A stretch of DNA of 64,000 nt from Channallabes apus (lineage: Eukaryota > Chordata > Actinopteri > Siluriformes > Clariidae), in assembly GCA_030522415.1 (NCBI GenBank), contig CM060104.1, positions 11,171,501 to 11,235,500 on the forward strand, in the 5' to 3' direction. The notes under the pieces are model-generated. The model worked only from the letters and a program-made list of their open reading frames with translations. It did no database searches and was not told where the DNA came from. Within the stretch, counting starts at the first letter, position 1. The number at the start of each line of letters is the position of its first letter. The translations under genes and the position numbers were made by a program. Shown here piece by piece: positions 34,691-44,985 of the stretch.

Positions 34691-34919
34691 ATATTAAATC
34701 CTACCCAATTAATGTTTACTTTGTTATTCTTTTTGTTATTGTAATTATCTATCTACACATGATTCACACATCCACAACTCAAAAGCAATCTCAGTAATTA
34801 ATAATTCTACATTTCTCTTTTTTTTTTCTTTTGTTTTCCCTGGATTTCCACATTTCTCAAACATTTCTCATAACATAATTTAGATGTTATCTTTACCAAG
34901 GAACGCCACAAGCGTAACA

Positions 34920-35682
34920 ATCTTTTTTTTTTTTTTTTTTTGCTGTTACCCATGATTTTTACTTGTCAATTTACACGTGCCACTAACTCACAGTGAGCTC
35001 TCACAGTCTCCCTGACTGCTACCGGTGCAGCAGTTTGCACTCTGCCATAAAGTCCTCTTGACTTTACCGGTGCACTTTACACTCTACCTTAATTTACCTC
35101 AACAGTCCCCTTGACTGTTTTTCCCGTAAAGTCCTCTTGACTTTTACGTGTGCACCTTGCAACCCTGCACTCTGACTTGCTTTTACCTCCGGAGGTCCTC
35201 ACACCGAGCACGTCTGCTGCGGGGCCAAGTTTTTCGGAAACGAGGCAAAACCAGTACCCTATCTCTCTCTCTTTTGTGCGCCTTTGCACTTTTTTGGGTA
35301 CTTTTCACGAATCCCAGACTCGTGTGATAGATCCAAGTTTAAATCTATCCCAGCCACTGTGAGAAAGCGCACTTAATACTCAATTACAACTTACTTTAAC
35401 TTTAACAATTACAACTTACTTTAACTTTAACAATTACAACTTACTTTAACTTTAACAATTACAACTTAAAGACTTACAACTTAAAAAATTTCCTTACCAC
35501 ACTATTTTAGTTCTTTTAACTCCGGTGTTGAGGTGACATGGTGAATCCCCGGTCCTCTCACGCTCGATTGCCAATTAAGCGTTTGAGATGAATTGAAAAG
35601 CCTTCAAGGCGTCAGCGCTTACGCCTCCCTGGGATTCTCCAATGCCCTCCTCAAACACGGAGAACTGCCGACAACGCCAAGT
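34920..35682 (-). other. Retroviral 5' leader with hairpins, tandem repeat and primer site
   Basis: Primer site: TGGCGTTGTCGGCAGTTC on the minus strand (35662-35679), three bases from the 5' LTR, close to the complement of a tRNA-Ser 3' end. A 25-bp unit is repeated 3.5 times at 35381-35468. Four short hairpins with 5-base loops lie at 35004-35018, 35048-35066, 35101-35119 and 35125-35148. A T run on the plus strand lies at 34924-34942. The leader is the usual place for dimerisation and packaging signals. Confidence 0.7.
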
Positions 35683-36116
35683 TGTGGTGGAAATTCTGAA
35701 ACCAATATAAAGACAAGTAATCCATACACTGGGTAAGAGCAAAGTAACAAAGGTTTTATTTAAAACTTCTGCAGAAGGACCAGTCTCATACAGCAAACAG
35801 TTGCAGCATAGAGAAAGGTGATCTCTTTCTCTAGCTGACCTATTTTATACACAAACATCTCTGTTAACATAATCAACGCCCCGTACGTGAAGTTCCTACA
35901 TTCAAACTCATGACTCTTTATCTGCCCCAGACTAGATGTCCATACCTTATCATTTATTCAGGGACAACTACAATCAGGTTGTTTCTATTCTGTTCTCGGC
36001 CTTGTGTCTCTAAGCTTCGACAAACAAGTTCAAACTTCTAAGGCCTACGTTACACACTTACTACAAGAATCAAATAGAATTAATACATATAATTAAAATA
36101 TGAATTTTCCATTACA
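35683..36116 (-). repeat. 5' LTR of the endogenous retrovirus
   Basis: Same 434-bp sequence as the 3' LTR; I found no difference reading the two side by side. Followed on the plus strand by the CTCC duplication at 36117-36120. Confidence 0.95.
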
Positions 36117-37587
36117 CTCCATAGAGAGGGTACGAAGCTCAGCTGCTGGAGGGAGTATTTCAGGGCCAGAAATAGAGTCATCGTTTCGAGGCAATTGATG
36201 TGCCATGCGAGAAGATGACCTCTCCAGATCCCTTGGGCTGGACGGCCGTCTAAAGCCGCACCCCAGCCTGTGAGGGAAATTGTCTGTCGTTAGCAATCTG
36301 CGATGACAACACAGACCTAGAGTGGGACCCACAGTCAAAGAACGGGATCTGAACCACATAAAGGGTACAGAAAGGGTACGAAACTCTCGGCGCGTAACCC
36401 TTATTGCCACTGGGGATTGGCCCTTGGATGAAAGTTCAAAGGAGCGGTGAAGTTACCTCCTGGCCTAGCTTGTACTCCTTTAAAGTGCTATAATGGATTC
36501 AGCGCATGCAGGAGACAGCTGTGCCCGCATTGTGCTCGGATTCCGCATGGCACTCAACTTCATACCTCGTGTATGAAGGAGAACGCTTTTGTGGCATTAG
36601 GACTCCACCCTAAGATGTGAGGTGAGCTAGGGCGACGAGTTAACGCCGAACGGCTCTGTCTGGGAGGGGAACATGCGCTATGGCCCCTTTTGCCAGCAAG
36701 CCTGTGATTTTGGATTAACAGAGGTGTTCACTGTGGTTTCACGGAATGGTTTCAAACTCAGTTGAAACACAATGATAGAATCCTGTAGCCCGGGAGAAAT
36801 ACTTGACATTAGCTTACACGCTGCCAGCTTCTCCGAAGGGGTGGTATCTTTGTTGCTTAGCTAGACGGAGGGGTGGTGGTGATGGTAGTGGCTGTTAAGT
36901 GTTCGTTGTCCTGAAACACTTTGTCGGAGACCGCTGTCTCCCGAAACACCTGTGGCGGCAGGAATTGAGCACCGGTCTCCTGAGGGTGTTGGGTTTCCAC
37001 AGTGCTTCGTGCTTAAGGAGACATAGCTGGCAGTAGGTTCCCCGCTGCCAGCCTCTCCAAAAGGTGCACGAACTTTGAAACCTCGGCTAGATGGGTGTGT
37101 TAGGTGTTCGGCATCCTGAAACATAGGAGGAAGGGATCGGACACCTAACGTTTCACTGGAGACCGCTGCTCTCCGAATCACCAGTGATGGCAGAGATTGA
37201 TCCACGGCCTCCTAAGGATGCTGGTCCGCTATAGTGCTTTGTACCAAAAGAGACATAGCTGGCAGTAGGTTCCCGGGCTGCCAGCCTCTCTAAAAGTTGC
37301 AAAAATTTTTACACTTCGGCTAGATGGGTGTGTTAGATGTTTGGCATCCTGAACATGGGAGGAAGGGACTGAACACCCAACATTTTGCTGGAGACCGCTG
37401 CTCCCCGAAACACCAGTGGTGGCGTAGATTGAACCACGGCCTCCTGCCAGTGCTCAGCTCTCAGTAGGTCAGTCTGGTATGGCTGCAAAGCCATTGTGTG
37501 CAGGACAGCACCAGGCTGACCCGCTGCCTGAGAAATCTTCTCCCACCAACAAAGATGTTAGTCTACACTCTTTCCCGGGAGGATGGG
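36117..37587 (-). mobile_element. DIRS-like retroelement, degenerate (right part)
   Basis: 36117-36660 is homologous to 27640-28150 on the other side of the retrovirus (for example GGCTGGACGGCCGTCTAA and GGCGCGTAACCCTTATTGCC), including the same RNase H start. So this segment exists twice, as a duplication within or between DIRS copies. Upstream in minus-strand terms lies a 230-bp tandem array. Interrupted at 37588 by a Gypsy solo LTR and resumes at 38459. Confidence 0.6.
36796..37460 (-). repeat. About 230-bp tandem repeat in the DIRS-like element
   Basis: Marker GACATAGCTGGCAGTAGGTT occurs at 37019 and 37251; a third, more diverged unit starts near 36800. Each unit holds GGAGACCGCTG and CTGCCAGCCTCTC. 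The period of about 232 is not a multiple of three, so the copies cannot all be read in one frame without adjustment. Confidence 0.75.
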
Positions 37588-38453
37588 TGTCACGGTGGGG
37601 CTGAACAGGGGTGAACCCAATAGCAAACAAACGGCGATATTAAGAGATTTATTGGAAACACAGAGGTCTGAGAAAGGCAGAGGCAGCAGGAGCAGGGGAG
37701 AGAAGCAGTGCATGTGTGTGCTTAGTGACTGGAATGAGATAGTTGGGAAACCTCCAGTGACAAGAGAGGGGGCGGGGCTATTATGTGAGGGAGTTTCCAC
37801 AAACCCGGAAGCTAGACACGGGGAATCCTCTCCGGTTAGTTGAGCACCTCTCGCTGTCGAGCCGCGCACCGCGTCGTGGATGAACAGCGGAATGCAGCAG
37901 CTTGATTTCCTCGGTGGAAAGAGAGGTTGGCTCGCAACGCATGCAATCTTCACAAAGTTCGCGAACGCGGAGGAGGTCAAACGCGGAAGTGCTCATCTCA
38001 CGGGATGAAAAGCTGGCTTGTGGAGAAGTATGCGAAGGCTGAGAGGAATCGTTTTGCCAGGCGGGGGTTAATCCAGTAATCCAGCAGCGAGGGTGAACGA
38101 ATCCAAATCGTGAGTACTACAACAAAGTCCAGAGAGCATGCAGGGTCGTAAACGTTAATCAGTCCGATAATAGGCGAAGTACCAGGGGGCGAAGACGAGA
38201 GAAAAATCCAGAAAAGAGGCAGCTTCGAAAACGGGCTAGAGTAAACAAAAAAAACACTTTGCAGACAAGACGCGAGGCACACGAGTGAGACACTGCGGCG
38301 CCGGGTGGTTCTTTCAGTGTGCTTATAAAGCTAAGAGATAATTGACAGATAGGGTTCAGGTGTGTCTGAGCGATAAGTGGGCGAGTAGGGAGAAAAATGC
38401 GAAGTGGAATTTAGGATCTGGAGGTGCTGGGTTGAGCTAGGTGGCTCGTGACA
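37588..38453 (-). mobile_element. Solo LTR of a Gypsy-type element
   Basis: 866 bp starting TGTCACGGTGG and ending CTCGTGACA, flanked by the 5-bp duplication ATGGG (37583-37587 and 38454-38458). A minus-strand TATAAG-type box near 38325 and AATAAA near 37650 fix the orientation. No internal region is left, so the element collapsed by LTR-LTR recombination. Confidence 0.88.
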
Positions 38454-38458
38454 ATGGG

Positions 38459-38900
38459 CTCCCAGGAGAGAGATGTCCCAGATCAGAGAGACACTCGCGG
38501 GCTATCATAAAGGACCGTGCTTTCATCCATGACATTGGGACAAATCAAATGTCAATAGCACAAAAAAGCAGGATAAATACGGCTTATTCCATGAAAGACT
38601 TAACTCATGGAGGTCGCCAGGAGGGGGAGGGGCCATAATTGAGGCCCCTCCTCCGGCCACCCGACAGGCAATTGTCTTCTGACCTTGAGCGTTTGGGGGA
38701 TTTATTTTTACGGGGAATAGAGGTGTACGCGTTAGACCACGCATTACCACCTCTAATAGCAACTAACACACTGACTCATCACTAGAGGAGCACTCTGAAG
38801 TGATAGTTTCCATCTCCGCGGAAGCGAGAGAGAAAGTTCTTCCCCCGTTCGCAAGAAGCGCCGAAGGAATTCCAGACACATTCAAATGCAAATAATACTC
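38459..38900 (-). repeat. DIRS-like sequence continuing after the solo LTR
   Basis: Contains the block homologous to 30-145 (TCCATGAAAGACTTAACTCA and CCTCCGGCCACCCGA). No frame can be read. From 38900 to 39960 the DNA is AT-rich; a weak inverted repeat pairs 39075-39105 with 39241-39272, and a TAGGGATGTAACGG stretch at 39797 may be a hAT-type end. Confidence 0.5.
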
Positions 38901-39967
38901 CCTCCCCAGGTGTGTATCAGCTATTCTCACCTATACACTTGCATGGTTTCAGCAAAGTGGGGAGGATCTTGGATCTTGCTTCAGGCCTCTTCTTAAATTT
39001 GTGTAAATTTAAAATCTTCTGGATTCTACATTCTAAAATTAACATTGTTACCATTTTAAATCCCTGGAATGCGATTTTTCTTATCATAACATGTATTGTA
39101 TTGTTATTAATTATTCTAAAATGTTTTAATTTTAGATTTTATTTAAAAATAAATAAATAAAACTAATAAAATTCTTCCATTTCTATTATCCATTTGTAAA
39201 ATGGTATTAAAAATGATGGGTTGTGTATCGAGCGATTAAAAACAATACAAGGCATGTTATGATAAGGAAACTTTCTGCCTCTTCCATTCAAATTTTTAAT
39301 GTGTAGTGGACCACAACCTCTCGTGGGCAAGCCTTCCTCTGAATACACCGTTTTAACGGAGGTGGTGTTAAGAAACACCACACCAGCATAAGTAGACTAA
39401 TGATTATGAATGCGTCGGGGAAAACAGCAATGAAACTGACTGGCCATTTTAATAATTCATTGATAAGTTGATGTCTTTGGTTTCGGCTGTGATGAGGGTG
39501 ATAATGTCATCTCAGTCATCCACGTTTCATACGAAATACATAAGATCTGATTTTTTTCCCCCGTTAGTTTATATAAAAGCAGACATTTAGTTTTCTGTAA
39601 GTATATATTTTTCACGTCTGTGAGGCGAGTATACACTGAGTTTCGGTTTATTTTCTGACGCGCTCAAGTTCACAGAAACCGATACAGAGTAGTGCTGTAT
39701 CCCTGTTTGCTTTCATTATTTTACAAAATCATAATGTTTTGTCGTCATTGTCCATGCACTTAAATAAAAGTAGAGTCTTATAAAGGCTATGTAGTAGGGA
39801 TGTAACGGAATTGTAAATATCGTCGTACCACAATAACAATTTTTTTCAATAATACCGTGGTCGCATGACTGTAAAATAACTCGATAAAACTATGACTCGA
39901 TAAAACTATAAGTCTTCTGAGAAAAGTTTACTCGGGCGAATGGTGCGAATGGGAGGTCGCAAGAATG

Positions 39968-40289
39968 TCTCAGGTTACATTGCTGTAACCCTGTTCCCTG
40001 AAAGGCGGGAACGAGATGCTGCGTGAAAACGCTATGGGAACCATTTTGTCCAGTTGCCGGTCGTGAAGCATTGTGTGAAAACACGCCAAGATTTGGCTAT
40101 GTATATAACCTCGGTCAAGTGACGTCATCTGATTAGATGCAGGTGGAGGTTATAAAATACAGGTGAGCCGGCAACAACCTCAGATTAATTTGTCTGAACG
40201 GACGTCCGGTCACGTGGTAGTGCGGCATTCGGACGCAGCATCTCGTTCCCGCCTTTCAGGGAACAGGGTTACAGCAATGTAACCCGAGA
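39968..40289. repeat. 56-bp near-perfect inverted repeat of DIRS-like terminus
   Basis: Left arm 39968-40023 and right arm 40234-40289 are complementary at 55 of 56 positions by my alignment (start TCTCAGGTTACATTGCTGTA). The 210 bases between contain the DIRS-like terminal repeat in inverse orientation to 41615-41825. Inverted terminal repeats are a feature of DIRS elements; this pair could also be a small foldback derivative. Confidence 0.85.
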
Positions 40290-41830
40290 CGTTCCCTTTC
40301 AAGGCTTCACTCAATGCTGCGTGAAAACGCTATGGGAACGAGAATACCAACGCCGCCGCACTACAGGTGTCTGGACCCCAAGGTTGTGTAGCGTGTGGCA
40401 CAAAGCCGAGAAGGTCTCAGAACCATGCCTGGGCAGCTAACTCGGGGCTTTGCCTGAGCCCGGAGTAGCATGAACATCCAGATTATAATGTAACAAATGT
40501 GTGCGGGGAGGAGCAACCCTCCGTGTCACACAATTTGCTGCAGGGGAATACCTCTTGCTGGTGCAAAAGGAGGCGATCTCCCTAGTTGAATGAGCCCTGC
40601 TTCCTAGAGGCGAAGTGAACCCATGCGCCTCATAGGAGAGGGCAATATGCATCTCTCACCCAGTGTAGTGGTGGTCGCTCCAGCGGCCCCAAGACATGTA
40701 AAGGCTGCTCTGACCTACACCACCGGCTGATGCGGTGGACGTAAATCTGAAGAGCACCTGCTGGACACAGTAAGTGAAGTCTCTCCTGCTCCGAAGCTGT
40801 AAAGGCAGAGGATGGAATGCTTCAACACAATAGGGTGATGTTTATGGACTTAGGCCGATAGCTCAGTGAGGATGCAGTTACGTGCGTCCTGAGAGTACTT
40901 GGGCACAGGCCCGAGGACAACTTTCCTGCAGGGACTCCAGCACTGAAACAATTCAGGAGTGGACTGGGTCTACCTGCTTCGCACACACTTGCTGCAGGGG
41001 AATACCTCTTGCTAGTGCAATAGATGAGGCGATCCCCCAGGTTGAATGAACCCTGCTTCCTAGAGGCGAAGTGAGCCCACGCACCTCATAGGAGAGGGAA
41101 ATGGCATCTCTCACCCAGTATAGTGGCGCTCTGACTTACGCCACTGGCTCATGCGGTGGACGTACTGTAAATCTGAAGAGCACGTACTGGACAGTAAGCT
41201 CTTGAAGAAGGATACTAGATCCAGAGTCAGGGAGTAGCAAAAAGGGACATTTGCTGATCTTGCGAGGCAAAGCAGTCCAACTCTGCTGCATGAAATCTCA
41301 CCGAGATTGACTGACTACTTCGGGGTGGGGTTCCCATTCCCCATGTGTCAGAGATTGACTGGACAGTTACAACTGTTCTCACATTCATATGCCCTGGAAC
41401 GTAAATCGCGCTGAGGGACAGGAACCTGGTGCGCTAGCTATTCAGCGGCGCGAGCACAGTCCACCCTGGCGATTAATATATGAGACTTGCCATAGTGATG
41501 TCCACCCACAATGGGACATGGCACTCTCAACGGCTGGAGGAAGTGCTTTAGGGCGAGAAATAGAGCCATCATTTCGAGGCAATTGATGTGCCGTACGAGA
41601 AGAAGGCCTCACAACAAGGTCAAAGTGAAGACAAATGATCTGAGGTTGTTGCCGGCTCACCTGTATTTTATAACCTCCACCTGCATCTAATCAGATGACA
41701 TCACTTGACCGAGGTTATATACATAGCCAAATCTTGGCGTGTTTTCACACAATGCTTCACGACCGGCAACTGGACAAAATGGTTCCCATAGCGTTTTCAC
41801 GCAGCATCGAGTGAAGCCTTGAAAGGAAAC
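40290..41830 (-). mobile_element. DIRS-like retroelement with terminal inverted repeat
   Basis: On the minus strand from 41830 the order is: terminal repeat (41825-41615), RNase H relic with 'SYINRQGG' (about 41470) and 'LSAIYVPGH', a polymerase tail with 'AAELDCFASQD' (about 41290-41255), then tyrosine recombinase relics. The recombinase segment is present twice in tandem (40990-41200 and 40540-40780). The opposite terminal repeat lies at 40020-40200. No long frames remain. Reverse transcriptase core is missing. Confidence 0.7.
40437..40652 (-). pseudogene. Tyrosine recombinase C-terminus of DIRS-like element
   Basis: A 71-residue open stretch contains 'RAHSTREIAS', matching the HxxR catalytic motif, and 'LLHYNLDV', matching the nucleophilic tyrosine region of DIRS recombinases, though the region between has shifted frame. 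DIRS elements use this enzyme in place of an integrase. A second, more decayed copy is at about 40990-41110. Confidence 0.6.
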
Positions 41831-42154
41831 TACAATTCCCCTCAGCCCAGGCATGGCCATCATCCTTTGCGGTCTGTTGACACTACAGATCCAATAATGC
41901 ACACATCCGATTTAAAACCCGCGTACTCCGTAATGATTAATTACTCTTTCCATCTCTTTTCCTTCGCCGCTAATAGCAGCACCCGATATTTTAGCTTTAC
42001 TAGCTCAGCTTTCATAATCCTAATTTTGATTGGGCAAAAAGTCGCACCCAATCTTGGTCCCCGAGATGCACCAAAACATGTAAACCCCTAACATTGGCGG
42101 TCCAGGCTACTAAATTGAAAGTCCAAGTGATAAGGTGTCCATGAGTGTGCCACC

Positions 42155-43190
42155 ATGGACATGTGTTTTAAGGATGTGTTTAGTGTGAGGGCAGCAGCGA
42201 GACTTCCTCCACATCGCCCGTGGGACTGTGCGTTTGAGCTCCTGCCGGGGAAAGCACTGCCTTTCTCACGTATCTATCCATTGTCCCTGGAGGAAACCAG
42301 GGCAATGGAGGAATACGTAGAGGAGGCTCTCAGCCAGGGGTTCATCAGCAGGTCCACGTCTCCAGCTTCAGCAGATTTCTTTTTTATAGAAAAAAAAGGC
42401 AGAGGCTTAATACCCTGCATAGATTTCAGAGGACTCAATGCAGTGACAATAAAGTATAAGCACCCAGTGCCACTGGTACCAGCCGCTATCGACCAACTCG
42501 TTAGAGGAGTGGCAACACTGGCTAGAGGGAGCCAAACACCCCTTTATAGTGCTGACTGATCATAAAAACTTATGAATACATCCAACAAGCTAAGAGATTA
42601 ATCACTAGACAAGCCCGCTGGGTGCTGTTCTTTACTTGTTTCCGTTTTCAAATGACCTATCGGCCCGGCTCAAAAAATAATAAAGCTGACGCACTTTCAA
42701 GGTACTATCCAACATCCACACCTGCCATACATCCCGAACCTATTCTCCCCGCACCAATTGTGGTAGCCCCGGTAACATGGGAAGTGGACACGGCTATCAC
42801 TCGGTGGGACCAAGACCATCATGTACCCCCCAAGTGTCCCCGTACTAAATCCAATGTTCCCGAAACATTACGTAATCAAATTATCATCGCAGCTCATACT
42901 AATTCGTCCTCTGGACACCCCGGGGTGACGCATACTCCCAAAACTATCGAGCAAAAATATTGGTAGCCTAGGATGAGGGAAACAGTAAAAGCAGTTTTAT
43001 CTTGTGCGGTGTGTGCTACCACCAAAAACCTGTGTAGCCTCCCAGTTGGTAAACTAATGCCCCTTCCGACACCAGATCGGCCATGGTCACACATCGCTGT
43101 AGACTTTGTCACGGACCTGCCGGTGTCAAAAGGGTACACCACAGTATTGGTCGTAGTGTGTGCGTAGTGGACATCTTGTCAAAGTCTGGG
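42155..43190 (+). pseudogene. Gypsy pol with reverse transcriptase core deleted
   Basis: 42155-42520 encodes the polymerase entry ('[20 protein letters not shown]' and '[20 protein letters not shown]'). It then jumps directly to RNase H ('QTPLYSAD', about 42535) and 'FQMTYRPGSKNNKADALSR' (42645-42700), so the palm with its YxDD motif is gone. Integrase follows: 'SSGHPGVTHTPKTIEQKYW', a stop, 'VCATTKN' of the zinc-binding part and '[26 protein letters not shown]' at the first catalytic aspartate. It ends near 43190. An LTR-like leader precedes it from 41835. Confidence 0.85.
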
Positions 43191-43239
43191 CTGAGACGCC
43201 AGGCGAGTTCGTCATGCTACTTGAGTGACTTTCGTTATA

Positions 43240-43610
43240 TTGCTGAAATTATCCTGCTTGTGTGTGTGTGCGTGTGTACATACCCGACCGCAGACCTAGC
43301 CTGGGGAGGCTACCCTAAGAGCGAGTCCTGAGTTCTTTTTCATTTTGGTTACCTTTTTCCCTTGTTTGGTTTGTTCCAGCCGTTTAAAAAGAGACTATAT
43401 TTGATGAAATAAGCTTTGTTCATTTTCATCACAAAACCTGCATTTGCGTCCTTTGAACCAACCACAGACATGACATCCCTTGCCTCCTGCCTGCGTGTTT
43501 TCTCACTTCCTCAATTTGTCATGCAGGGGCCTTTTCTTTTTATTGTAGCGAGTGGATCAAGGCCTCTTGAACAGAGGCCTTCTGGGTATTTGGTACCTTA
43601 CACTTGATTA
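43240..43610 (+). repeat. Possible Gypsy 3' LTR remnant
   Basis: Contains AATAAGCTTTGTTCATTTTC then CCTGCATTTGCGTCCTTTGA, resembling the R-U5 part of fish Gypsy LTRs, downstream of the truncated Gypsy pol. Its limits and a matching 5' LTR were not established. From 43610 to 44750 the DNA is AT-rich with nothing recognisable. Confidence 0.35.
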
Positions 43611-44754
43611 CAATTATGAATCAATAAATTTTTTTCCACATAACTCTAAATGAACTTCTCGTCTGTGGCAGAGGTAGGTTTTGGTCTCGCCCTCCTGGGA
43701 TGGCCTTCATGAGAGCCAGTTTCATTATGGTGCTTGACGGATTTTGCAAGAACTATTACAGAAAGGCTGACCTCTGTGTCTCAAAATAACAACTAACTGT
43801 TGTTTTTGTTGTTGTTACATAATTACCTAATTCCATGTGTTATTTTATAGTTTTGAAATCCCCAGTATTGTTGTAGAATGTAGAAAATAAATCAAGTGTT
43901 ATTTTATTTTATCAATTAACTCTTGTCACCTGTTGAAACAGTCTTTTATAATTATTGATAATTCACTCTAAGCTGCATGAATGGATAAATGGAGAGCCAT
44001 AATTTTTGATTCTTTACAATAAACATAATTCTCCCACAAGACTCAAGGCTTTACTTATTGCATTACTGGATAAATCAACATTTATTGTTTAATAATACAT
44101 CTCTTGAATGGATGAATGAATGAATGAAGTACATTTTTAGCAACCACTTGTCTTCACCTCCTGATACAATTGATACGACCTTTATTTAAAGCTAAAGTTA
44201 CTTTTAAAATGTTTTAAATTTTCAAAAACTCTATTTTGGTTTGTATTGTAGACATTAGTGTTTACATTATCATATTGTAAGAAATAGTGGTGACTGAAGA
44301 GAAACTGTTTGTGAAACTGTTTAATAATACCTATAAATGACAACTGCTCTCTGGCTTAGTGAGAGCACCAAAGCAAATTTGCAATCAGGCAGATTTAATC
44401 CATTATGTTATACACATTTGAGCTGTTAATGAAATAAAAGCAAATCTGGTGGTATTCAGATATAACAGAATACACTGTGACCCATAGAAACATCTATTCT
44501 CAAAAATGTAATACTCTAACTGTCTTGATAGACAAAGATGTAATGAGGGTGAAGTGTTTATAAAGATGATAAAGTGGTTAACTGTGTTATTTTCAGCGAA
44601 GTTCATTAATTAAACATTATGAAATAAAGTAATAACTTAGACGTGCATCCTGTTCTTGGTTTGAGTCGGTAAAACTAGATTTCCGTTGTAATTAACTCAG
44701 ACTGCGCAAAAGGTGTGCAAAGTTGAACTACTGTACTCGAGCGCTCCTGCAGGG

Positions 44755-44985
44755 CAAAGTGAAAGAGTCCACTCGTGCGCCGCGGGTTCACGCGAACATT
44801 TTACATTCACTAAAAGGCTTATTCAAAACCACATTTCAGCCATTCACACACATGCATTGTGCTTTGTTGTTGGTACACACTTTCACTTTTCATCTCCCCT
44901 TTGATCAAAATGCTCCCGATATGAGCCGACATGAGCAGCTTTGTTTCAGTCATAATATTCATCTATCATAAAGAGAGGTGACATA
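44755..44985. repeat. Interspersed repeat, inverse copy at 25930-26210
   Basis: See the entry at 25930. The copy here reads CACACACATGCATTGTGCTT and ATGCTCCCGATATGAGCCGA. From 44985 to 46030 I see only AT-rich DNA with a TA tract near 45742-45760. Confidence 0.7.

Larger units (their letters stand above)
28176..36116 (-). mobile_element. Endogenous retrovirus, complete LTR to LTR, defective
   Basis: Two 434-bp LTRs (28176-28609 and 35683-36116) appear identical on reading. The 4-bp duplication CTCC lies at 28172-28175 and 36117-36120. In minus-strand order there are the 5' LTR, a primer site, a long leader, gag, a badly eroded pol, env, a polypurine tract and the 3' LTR. Single CCHC knuckle, 4-bp duplication and env layout point to a gamma- or epsilon-related (class I) fish retrovirus. 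All three genes are broken, so the copy cannot make infectious product. Insertion is into a DIRS-like element. Confidence 0.93.

Noticed and set aside
37558..37980. 140-residue minus-strand frame
   Set aside because: Lies within a solo LTR and crosses its boundary; no domain.
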